A stretch of 30,059 nt of DNA from JBMNHG01 sp045627705 (GTDB lineage Bacteria > Verrucomicrobiota > Kiritimatiellia > RFP12 > JBMNHG01): contig JAZQOE010000002.1 in NCBI GenBank assembly GCA_045627705.1, forward strand, positions 1-30,059. Direction: 5' to 3'. Both the position numbers and the translations under genes were made by a program. The notes under the pieces were generated by a model. That model made no database searches. It had not been told where the DNA came from and saw nothing but the letters and a program-made list of their open reading frames with translations. Shown piece by piece: positions 1 through 6,396 of this stretch (positions within the stretch are counted from its first letter, which is position 1; each line of letters opens with the position of its first letter).

Positions 1-99
1 CCGGAGCGCGTCGCCGCGCTCCAGGACGCAATCAACTCAATCCACAGGAAACTGCTCGACGGGAGGACCGCGAATGAAGCTTACCTATCTGCTGCCTAG
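1..99 (+). CDS. C-terminal tail of a truncated gene, possibly an integrase-core transposase
   Basis: An open frame enters from the left edge and ends at a TAG at 97-99, giving a 32-residue tail. It contains the string INSIHRKLLDGRTANEAYL. This resembles the end of the integrase-type catalytic domain in IS30-like transposases, where a pattern of the form 'N-x-R-P-R-K-x-L-G-x-x-T-P-x-E' is common. The match is only partial, with IHRKLLDGRT in place of the usual PRKxLGxxT, so the family call is tentative. The upstream part lies outside the window. The last codons contain the string CTTACCTATC, which also occurs in the intergenic repeats near 2490 and (partly) 5602, so the frame end may overlap a copy of that element. 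Confidence 0.4.
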   Translation, partial: PERVAALQDAINSIHRKLLDGRTANEAYLSAA

Positions 100-234
100 G
101 CGAATCCGGAAAATACTGTCCGAGTTCGCTTGCAATTCACCCATTGCGCGTTGCGCCATAATTCCCGTTACCGGGATGCGTAATGATTAAAGGGACTATT
201 TAAGTCAAACCCATCCCTGCCGTCCCAAAACAAA
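100..234. other. Intergenic gap between the edge gene and kinase gene 1
   Basis: This is 135 bp between two convergent genes. The last 30 bases (206-234) contain CAAACCCATCC followed almost directly by GCCGTCCCAAA. The same two blocks flank the end of the second kinase gene (2557-2567 and 2625-2635), so the 3' flank belongs to the duplicated unit. I see no convincing terminator hairpin here. Confidence 0.5.
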
Positions 235-2406
235 TTACTGCCCTGCGGAAGCCGCGAGGCGAAGGCCTAGGCCTATGCTCCTGCCGTCACGGATGTACCT
301 GAAGCGATCTGTGGAACGGCAACCTTCGACCGCGTAGTTCCAACTGCCTCCACGGTTCACATGGAGATCCCCCGACATGGCACCAGACGGATCCTCCACC
401 GAACCATCAGGATAGTTCCCATAGCAGTCCTGACACCACTCCCACACGTTGCCGCTCATGTCGTGGATCCCCAGTTCGTTCGCCACCTTCGTGCCAACCG
501 AATGCGTCTTGCCGCCGCTGTTGCCATAGTACCACGCGACTTCCCCGGCATTGTCCGACCCGCTGTACTTGTACCCCTTGCCCTTCGTCCCGCCCCGTGC
601 CGCAAACTCCCACTGCGCCTCCGTCGGCAACGCAAACCTGACATCGCCCTGCAACCCGTTCAACTTCCGTATGAACTCCTGGCATTCGTCCCAGCTCACG
701 CGTTCGACGGGCAGATCATCACCTTTAAAATTCGACGGGTTGTCGCCCATCACGGCTTTCCACTGCCCCTGTGTAACCTCCGTCTTCCCCATCCAGTATC
801 CCTTTGTAAGCGTTACACGGCATATCGGCATTTCGTCACTGTCCGCATCACCATCATTCGACCCCATATCGAACGAACCTGGCGTCACCCACACCAAATC
901 GAACTGTACGCCTTTCACAGTTACCATCTTCGTCGCACCTACAGCGTGTATCTCAAGCTCGGACAACACCACCACCTTGTCACGTTCGCCCGACCAATCC
1001 GCCGTAAATGCGATCTTTCCCTCGTATTTCCTTCCGCCCGCAGCAAAGTCCACAACGCCTTCGTATTCCTTGCCAGTCTCAAGCCGCAACTTCTTCGGCA
1101 GATTGTATTCCTTGCCTCCAAGCATGAGCCTCGCGCCGGAAACAACGACACCGCCGACCTTTGCGGAAATGGTCGCAACGGGCTGCAAGCTCCCATCATC
1201 CTCGTTCCCTGGCCTGAACGCTTTCTGGTCGCCCGCGACGGAATCAAGCGCTTCCCAGACCACATCGCTTCCATCAGGCCGATTGCCATGTAAGACTATG
1301 ACCGGTATCACTACTGCGGCGATTGCCGCAAGCGCTGCGGCAATCCACAAGGCAGTCTTGCGAAACCTGCGCCATGAAACCAGCGAAGGTTGCTGATTCC
1401 GTATCGCCCGAATGAACTCGCCGCAGTTCGCGAAGCGCTGGGCGCGATCCTTCGACAGCGCCTTCGCCAGCGCGGAGTTCACATTCGCGGGAAGGCCATC
1501 GATCGGTTTGGGCGGTTCGTTCTTGACGGCATTGGACATGATAACGGCATCGCCTGTCTCGAATGCGCCCGCGAACGGCACAGCGCCCGAAAGCAGCTCG
1601 TATGCGATGCACGCGAGCGCATACTGGTCCGTACGACCGTCTTGATGTTCGCCTATCCACTGTTCCGGCGCCATGTACGGGCGCGTCCCGGAAGTGTTGC
1701 CGCCCTCCTGGCTCACACGGCTCATCGAGGAACGAATCTCCGCCGCGAGGCCGAAATCCAAAACGCGGGCGCGGATGTTGCCCGTCACGGAATCTGTTTC
1801 GATCATCACGTTCTGCGGCTTCACGTCGCGGTGGACAATATGCTCGCCGTGCGCGTAGTCGAGCGCGGAGGCGATCTGCGAGCAGATGTCGAGAGCCTTG
1901 TCGAAGGGGACTTTCCCGCCGGCGAACTGGCATCGCCAGCTCGACAGCGTCACGCCTGGCGCGTAGGTCATCACCATAACCGGATCGCCGCCAAAGACGC
2001 GCAATTCGCGCTTTGCCGATTCATCCACGTATTGTGCGTCCATAGCGCGGTGCAACACATGCGCCGCAGCGATGTTCGGATGCGATAGCTTCGCCGTGAG
2101 CGCGAAGTTCGCGCGGACGCGCTCCATCTCTTCGGCATTCACCTTGAGGACAGGATGAAGCGTCTTGATGGCGTATTCCACGCCGGACACCATGTCGCGC
2201 GCAAGGTACACCACGCCAAATCCTCCGCCGCCGAGCTTGCGGACGAGTTCATATTGGTCTATGCGGCCGAGCACGGCGGGCACGCCGCCATCAGGGCACA
2301 TCGCGGCGAGGGAACAACGCGATCGCCCCTGTTCGCACTGCCGCAGTTCCGCGCCTTCAGATTGCATCGTCGGCATCGAGTCGAGGGATTGTCCGTGTAT
2401 GTCCAT
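235..2406 (-). CDS. Receptor-like Ser/Thr protein kinase with C-terminal FGE-sulfatase-like domain (copy 1)
   Basis: The 723-residue protein has a Hanks-type kinase domain at about 50-335, one membrane helix at about 352-372, and an FGE-sulfatase (C-type-lectin-like fold) domain at about 498-723. The kinase looks active: glycine loop GGGGFGVV, Lys81, HRDVKPQN with Asp194, DFG at 217 and APE at 246. The FGE-like part shows VWVTPGSFDMG, GYWMGKTEVTQ, LPTEAQWEFAARGG, MSGNVWEWC and NRGGSW. Counting from RGGS, only one of the two cysteines of true formylglycine-generating enzymes is present (position +8); the +3 position is Tyr. A ligand or structural role is therefore likelier than sulfatase activation. 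By topology the kinase is cytoplasmic and the FGE-like domain periplasmic. I chose the start MDIHGQSLDSMPTM because it matches the paralogue and sits just after the shared promoter. There is no Shine-Dalgarno sequence. It is a tandem duplicate of the gene at 2645-5488. Confidence 0.93.
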   Translation of the reverse strand: MDIHGQSLDSMPTMQSEGAELRQCEQGRSRCSLAAMCPDGGVPAVLGRIDQYELVRKLGGGGFGVVYLARDMVSGVEYAIKTLHPVLKVNAEEMERVRANFALTAKLSHPNIAAAHVLHRAMDAQYVDESAKRELRVFGGDPVMVMTYAPGVTLSSWRCQFAGGKVPFDKALDICSQIASALDYAHGEHIVHRDVKPQNVMIETDSVTGNIRARVLDFGLAAEIRSSMSRVSQEGGNTSGTRPYMAPEQWIGEHQDGRTDQYALACIAYELLSGAVPFAGAFETGDAVIMSNAVKNEPPKPIDGLPANVNSALAKALSKDRAQRFANCGEFIRAIRNQQPSLVSWRRFRKTALWIAAALAAIAAVVIPVIVLHGNRPDGSDVVWEALDSVAGDQKAFRPGNEDDGSLQPVATISAKVGGVVVSGARLMLGGKEYNLPKKLRLETGKEYEGVVDFAAGGRKYEGKIAFTADWSGERDKVVVLSELEIHAVGATKMVTVKGVQFDLVWVTPGSFDMGSNDGDADSDEMPICRVTLTKGYWMGKTEVTQGQWKAVMGDNPSNFKGDDLPVERVSWDECQEFIRKLNGLQGDVRFALPTEAQWEFAARGGTKGKGYKYSGSDNAGEVAWYYGNSGGKTHSVGTKVANELGIHDMSGNVWEWCQDCYGNYPDGSVEDPSGAMSGDLHVNRGGSWNYAVEGCRSTDRFRYIRDGRSIGLGLRLAASAGQ

Positions 2407-2414
2407 GGCGGTTG

Positions 2415-2444
2415 ATTTTACCATACCGTGCAACGCGCCGGCAA
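2415..2444 (-). promoter_or_regulatory. Conserved promoter of kinase copy 1, near-leaderless
   Basis: On the minus strand TTGCCG (2444-2439) is followed after 18 bp by TAAAAT (2420-2415). The start codon lies 8 bp beyond the -10 box, so transcription would begin at or within a few bases of the ATG. The same arrangement, with TTGCCA, stands before kinase copy 2. No ribosome-binding purine run fits between the -10 box and the ATG. Confidence 0.5.
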
Positions 2445-2458
2445 TTATGACGAACAAA

Positions 2459-2503
2459 AGGCAAGAGGTGGTAAAATTGTCTGCTTAATCTTACCTATTG
2501 CCT
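2459..2503. repeat. Imperfect inverted repeat upstream of kinase copy 1
   Basis: AGGCAAGAGGT at 2459-2469 pairs with ACCTATTGCCT at 2493-2503 with one mismatch, around a 23-nt loop. The loop includes TGGTAAAATTGTCTG, which is similar to the loop of the longer repeat before kinase copy 2 (TGGTGAAACTGTCTA). The element lies upstream of the promoter, not within the transcript of copy 1. Confidence 0.5.
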
Positions 2504-2577
2504 CCTAAAAAACCAGCGCACCGCTTTCGACAAATGGCAATGGGGGCAGAAGGAACCAAACCCATCCGATGGAAATT

Positions 2578-2617
2578 CGCGGGCGGACGCATGCAAGGCA
2601 TGCCAGTCCGACCCGCG
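2578..2617. terminator. Strong hairpin after kinase copy 2
   Basis: CGCGGGCGGAC-GCATGC pairs with GCATGC-CAGTCCGACCCGCG across a 3-nt loop, with small bulges. The hairpin lies about 28 bp past the stop codon of kinase copy 2. No T-run follows on the minus strand, so it may be a transcript-stabilising hairpin or a REP-like element and not a classic terminator. It falls inside a 57-bp block (2568-2624) that has no counterpart after kinase copy 1. Confidence 0.5.
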
Positions 2618-2644
2618 TCATTCCGCCGTCCCAAAGGAAGATTA

Positions 2645-5488
2645 TTACTGCCCTGCGGAAGCAGCAAGGCGGAAGCCCTGGTGATGGTTCTGTCCGTCCG
2701 GGGTGTACTTGAGACGACATGCGGGGCGGCAACCATCGACCGCGTAGTTCCAGCTACCGCCACGGCTCACACGGAAAACACCAGACCCGGCACCAGACGG
2801 ATCCTCCACAGAATCATCAGGATAGTTCCCGTACCAGTCCTGACACCACTCCCACACGTTGCCGCTCATGTCGTGGATCCCCAGTTCGTTCGCCGCCTTC
2901 GTACCCACGTGATGTGCCTCGCCACCGCTGTTGCCAAAGTACCACGCGACTTCCCCGACATTGTACGACCCGCTATATTTGCACCCCTTGCCCTTCGTCC
3001 CGCCCCGTGCCGCAAACTCCCACTGCGCCTCCGTCGGCAACGCAAACTTGACCTCGCCCTGCAACCCATTCAATTTCTCGATGAACTTCTGACAGTCATA
3101 CCAACTCACATTTTTAACAGGAAAGTCATCCCCATTCCAATTAGAAGGGTTGTCGCCCATCACCGCCTCCCACTGCTTTTGCGTAACCTCTGTCTTACCT
3201 ATCCAGTACCCCTTTGTCAATGTCACCTTGTGGACAGGCTTCTCGTCTTTCTTCGCATCGCTGTCGTTAGCCCCCATATCGAACGAACCGGGCGCCACCC
3301 ACACCAAATCGAACCGCACGCCATTCACCGTCAACGTATTGGTATCCCCGGCCACGGCTTCCTTGCCATCAAGCCTGGGCTTCGCGACGGGAACCTCGCT
3401 GCCACCTACCTTTGCGGAAACAACCGCCATCGGACGCAGATGGTCCTCCGCATCTCGCTTCAACTCCTGTGCCTCCGGATCGTTCGCGACGAACTTGAGC
3501 GCCTCGTCCGCCGCGTCCAGACTGTCCTCCCACGCCTCCGCTTCCGCGAACTTGCGTGCCGCATTCACCTTGCTGGCGCAACGTGCGCGGTTCGCCTCGC
3601 CGATAGCCGCCTTGTAGAATTTGATCGCCTCATCCGCCTTCGCCTCAGCGCCAGTGAAGTCGCTTTCGTCGAGACTGGCATCCTTCGCCTTCACCGCCGC
3701 TTCCGCCTTCGCGATCTCCGCCTGGCTCAATTCCTTCGCTTCCCCCGCCTTCGCCGCCAATCCTGAGATTTCCTTCTCCTTCCCGCGGACAGCGTCGCGC
3801 GCCTCCATGTTCGCGGATATCCATTCGGTATCATCGCGAACCCTGTTCTTCAGGGTGTTCGCATTTTCAAGGTCTTCCGCCGCGAAAAGCTTCTCCAGTT
3901 CCGCCATCGCGGAATCGGCATCCTTGAAGCGTCGGGAGAACTCGTGGTCGGCTCCCGCGCGAAGCCGCTCGACATTCGAAAGTGATTCGCGGGCTGCTTC
4001 CTTGGCCTGTGCCACCTCGCCTTCCTTCCTTTCGCGCTCGCGCTTCTCGAGCCGGGTTGCGGCAGATTTGGAATCCTCCTCCTTCAACTTCTCCGGCGCG
4101 GCGGCGCTTTTCGCATCGCGCGCGGCAGCGTCGATCTCATCCAGATCTGGTTCTTCCGCAGCCGATTGTTCCGCGATTACATCGGTTGGCTGTGGTGCCG
4201 GCTCTGCCTCGATTGCCAGCGCAATCGGTTCGGCGGCAGGCGCTGGTTCCCCTGGCGGCATGGATCCCGTGACCTCGGCCGTCTCGGCATCGGATTGCGG
4301 TTCCATGTCCGTCGGGGCCGCCACCTCCACCGACGCCTTGATTCCGTCGACCGACTTGTCGCGGCCGACCATGACAGGTATCGCGACAGCGGCGGAGAGC
4401 GCCACGAACGCCGCCGCGATCCACGCGCCGGCCCTGCGGGACCTGCGCCGCGGAACGGACGCGGGGGCAACGATCACCTTGCGTATCGCCCCGATAAACT
4501 CACCGCAGTTCGCGAAGCGCTGGGCGCGATCCTTCGACAGCGCCTTCATTAGCGCGGCGTTCACGTTCGCCGAAAGGCCGTCGATTGGTTCGGGTGCCAT
4601 GTTCATGACCGCATTGGACATGATAACGGCATCGCCGGTCTCGAATGCGCCCGCGAACGGCACCGCCCCAGAAAGCAGTTCATACGCGATGCAAGCAAGC
4701 GCGTACTGGTCCGTGCGGCCGTCCTGGTGCTTGCCGCTCCACTGCTCCGAAGCCATGTATGGGCGCGTCCCGGAGGTGTCGCCGCCCTCCTGGCTCACGC
4801 GGCTCATCGAAGACCTTATCTCCGCCGCGAGGCCGAAGTCCAGCACGCGGGCGCGGATGTTGCCCGTCGCAGGTTCCGTCTCAATCATCACGTTCTGCGG
4901 CTTCACGTCGCGGTGTACCACATGCTCGCCGTGCGCGTAGTCGAGTGCGGAGGCAATCTGCGACAGGATGTCGAGCGCCTTCTCGAAGGGGACTCTCCCG
5001 CCGGCGAACTGGCGCCGCCAACTCGACAGCGTCACGCCCGGCGCGTAGGTCATCACCATCACGGGATCGCCGCCGAAAACGCGTAACTCGCGCTTCGTCT
5101 CTTCGTCGGCGTACTTCACGTCCATAGCGCGGTGCAATACATGTGCCGCCGCGATATTCGGATGCGACAACTTCGCCGTGAGCACGAAGTTCGAGCGTAC
5201 TCTCGCCATCTCCTCGGCATTCGTCTTTAGAAGTGGGTGGAGCGTCTTGATGGCGAACTCCATGCCTGACATCGTGTCGCGCACGAGGTACACCACGCCA
5301 AATCCTCCGCCGCCAAGCTTGCGGACGAGTTCATATTGGTCTATGCGGCCGAGCACGGCGGGCGTACCGTCACAGGCAAGCATCGTTGGAAGCGAATCAA
5401 GCGATTGCCCCTGTTCGTACTGGCGCGGCTCCGCGCCTACCGCTTGCATCGTCGGCATCGAGTCGAGGGATTGTTCGCGTATATCCAT
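2645..5488 (-). CDS. Receptor-like Ser/Thr protein kinase with coiled coil and C-terminal FGE-sulfatase-like domain (copy 2)
   Basis: This 947-residue paralogue of the preceding entry has a kinase domain at about 52-335, with Lys81, HRD at 192-194 and DFG at 217-219. One membrane helix lies at about 355-375, followed by a Pro/Glu/Ala linker at 390-450. A long charged, Ala/Glu/Lys-rich region at 450-685 is predicted by eye to be coiled coil. The FGE-like domain occupies 720-947. The linker and coiled coil are the main extra part relative to copy 1 and would hold the periplasmic FGE-like domain away from the membrane. The usual APE motif reads ASE (246-248), which may weaken substrate binding; the catalytic residues are intact. 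The N-terminus carries two copies of QSLDS[ML]PTM, at 6-14 and 28-36. As in copy 1, the +3 cysteine after RGGS is replaced by Tyr, so true formylglycine-generating activity is unlikely. No ribosome-binding site is visible. Confidence 0.93.
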   Translation of the reverse strand: MDIREQSLDSMPTMQAVGAEPRQYEQGQSLDSLPTMLACDGTPAVLGRIDQYELVRKLGGGGFGVVYLVRDTMSGMEFAIKTLHPLLKTNAEEMARVRSNFVLTAKLSHPNIAAAHVLHRAMDVKYADEETKRELRVFGGDPVMVMTYAPGVTLSSWRRQFAGGRVPFEKALDILSQIASALDYAHGEHVVHRDVKPQNVMIETEPATGNIRARVLDFGLAAEIRSSMSRVSQEGGDTSGTRPYMASEQWSGKHQDGRTDQYALACIAYELLSGAVPFAGAFETGDAVIMSNAVMNMAPEPIDGLSANVNAALMKALSKDRAQRFANCGEFIGAIRKVIVAPASVPRRRSRRAGAWIAAAFVALSAAVAIPVMVGRDKSVDGIKASVEVAAPTDMEPQSDAETAEVTGSMPPGEPAPAAEPIALAIEAEPAPQPTDVIAEQSAAEEPDLDEIDAAARDAKSAAAPEKLKEEDSKSAATRLEKRERERKEGEVAQAKEAARESLSNVERLRAGADHEFSRRFKDADSAMAELEKLFAAEDLENANTLKNRVRDDTEWISANMEARDAVRGKEKEISGLAAKAGEAKELSQAEIAKAEAAVKAKDASLDESDFTGAEAKADEAIKFYKAAIGEANRARCASKVNAARKFAEAEAWEDSLDAADEALKFVANDPEAQELKRDAEDHLRPMAVVSAKVGGSEVPVAKPRLDGKEAVAGDTNTLTVNGVRFDLVWVAPGSFDMGANDSDAKKDEKPVHKVTLTKGYWIGKTEVTQKQWEAVMGDNPSNWNGDDFPVKNVSWYDCQKFIEKLNGLQGEVKFALPTEAQWEFAARGGTKGKGCKYSGSYNVGEVAWYFGNSGGEAHHVGTKAANELGIHDMSGNVWEWCQDWYGNYPDDSVEDPSGAGSGVFRVSRGGSWNYAVDGCRPACRLKYTPDGQNHHQGFRLAASAGQ

Positions 5489-5497
5489 AACGGCTGG

Positions 5498-5527
5498 ATT
5501 TTACCATGCCACGCAGCGCGATGGCAA
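5498..5527 (-). promoter_or_regulatory. Conserved promoter of kinase copy 2, near-leaderless
   Basis: TTGCCA (5527-5522) and TAAAAT (5503-5498) on the minus strand are separated by 18 bp, exactly as before kinase copy 1. The ATG at 5488-5486 starts 9 bp after the -10 box, so the transcript would have a very short leader or none. Conservation of boxes and spacing between the two copies supports function, although recent duplication alone could also explain it. Confidence 0.5.
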
Positions 5528-5563
5528 TTATGACGGGTAGGAGGTAATTAGGCGGGAGGCGAA

Positions 5564-5615
5564 AGGTAGGAGGCAAGAGGTGGTGAAACTGTCTATCTAG
5601 TCTTACCTCCTACCT
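5564..5615. repeat. Inverted repeat upstream of kinase copy 2
   Basis: AGGTAGGAGGCAAG (5564-5577) pairs with CTTACCTCCTACCT (5602-5615) with one mismatch around a 24-nt loop containing GGTGGTGAAACTGTCTA. Flanking sequence on both sides (5535-5563 and 5616-5628) is made of further AGGTA/TACCT units and could extend the stem imperfectly. It is a longer relative of the repeat at 2459-2503. Confidence 0.6.
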
Positions 5616-5657
5616 ATTACCTACCTAAAAACGGTGACTGACCCCGCTTGCGAAGGG

Positions 5658-6266
5658 TTATTTTTGGGGGCGCTCCATGTCGATTGCAACCGCGCCGAAG
5701 AGAATGATCGAATAACCGAGGATTTCAAAGGATTCCTGGACGATGTTCTTTATCGAACGCATTCTGACGCCATCGACCAGATTACTCCAGATGCCCTTGT
5801 AACTCACGGCCTGGGCGAAAGCTCCAACCACAATCAAGCCAAGGAGCACATAGTGGAAAGCACTAGTCCGCGTGAACTCAATACACTGTGCGACGGCCTT
5901 CTTGAAATTGCGGATGGCATAGATTCCAAAGGCAATCCAGATTGGCAGGCAGATGAACTTCCATGCGCCATGGAAAAGCAAGATATCTATCGGCCCGTCA
6001 TTTTCGCGGATTACAGCGGAGGCCATGATTGCGCCGAGCAGTGCGAGCGGGATACGAAGCGGCTTGTTCGCCCTGGCATTCACGAAAAACGCGAAAGCGG
6101 AAAATTCGAGAATGGCAAGTTGCGTCATCTCCACGATTCCGTTCTCGTTCATATTCTTGAAGAGACGCAGGTCAAGAATGACGCACAACCCTGTGGCCGC
6201 AAGAACTATCGCCTGGACGGCGAACATCTTCAGGGCGCGCAAGTATTCCTTTTTGTCATCGATCAT
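5658..6266 (-). CDS. Unrecognised six-helix integral membrane protein
   Basis: The 202-residue protein has about six hydrophobic segments, near residues 14-32, 47-63, 70-86, 94-118, 137-156 and 181-196. Short polar stretches in or next to the membrane stand out: ENGIVEMTQ (41-49), RENDGPID (87-94), LFHGAWK (97-103) and QESFEILG (177-184). These acidic, Arg and His residues look like a conserved active or binding face, but I cannot name a family. Several ATG codons cluster at the start (6266 and 6257) and none has a clear ribosome-binding site. A perfect -35-like TTGACA lies about 35 bp upstream without a good -10 partner. Downstream, a weak hairpin (ACCCT paired with GGGGT, 5640-5657) is followed by a T5 run. 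Confidence 0.8.
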   Translation of the reverse strand: MIDDKKEYLRALKMFAVQAIVLAATGLCVILDLRLFKNMNENGIVEMTQLAILEFSAFAFFVNARANKPLRIPLALLGAIMASAVIRENDGPIDILLFHGAWKFICLPIWIAFGIYAIRNFKKAVAQCIEFTRTSAFHYVLLGLIVVGAFAQAVSYKGIWSNLVDGVRMRSIKNIVQESFEILGYSIILFGAVAIDMERPQK

Positions 6267-6330
6267 TTCATGCGGACATTGTCCTGTAGCGGGGCGATGT
6301 CAATTATCAGTTGGCTGCTGGAAAGCGGCG

Positions 6331-6371
6331 CGCCGCGAAATCATGCGCAATTTCGCGGCGCTCCGTTTTTT
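6331..6371. terminator. 12-bp perfect stem hairpin with flanking A/T tract
   Basis: GCGCCGCGAAAT (6331-6342) and ATTTCGCGGCGC (6351-6362) form a perfect 12-bp stem with an 8-nt loop. On the plus strand it is followed by TCCG and six Ts. On the minus strand it lies about 35 bp after the stop of the DUF2723 gene and is preceded by an A-tract, the form of a bidirectional terminator. The outer sequence AAAAAACGG-A-GCGCC (minus strand) resembles one arm of the palindrome found in murD at 21327-21348. Confidence 0.6.
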
Positions 6372-6396
6372 GTCCCACAAAGATGCGACAGCAGAA

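Noticed and set aside
238..378. A diversity-generating retroelement variable region at the end of the kinase genes
   Set aside because: The fold and position are right, but differences between the copies include synonymous third-base changes in conserved codons, and the adenines of the shared TAC-AAC codons are unchanged. No reverse transcriptase or template repeat is in the window. Kept only as a divergence observation.
498..723. Calling the kinase C-terminal domains formylglycine-generating enzymes
   Set aside because: The window coordinates here stand for residues 498-723 of copy 1. Counting from RGGS, the +3 catalytic cysteine is Tyr in both copies, so sulfatase-activating activity is not supported.
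361..1293. Long plus-strand open frame of 310 codons opposite kinase copy 1, and similar long frames opposite the other genes
   Set aside because: These mirror the codon periodicity of GC-rich genes on the minus strand. Their products are Arg/Pro/His-rich, lack recognisable domains and have homologous shadows opposite the paralogue.
2500..2763. Short open frames in the gap between the two kinase genes
   Set aside because: They run through the hairpin block and the end of kinase copy 2, and show no protein-like composition or ribosome-binding site.
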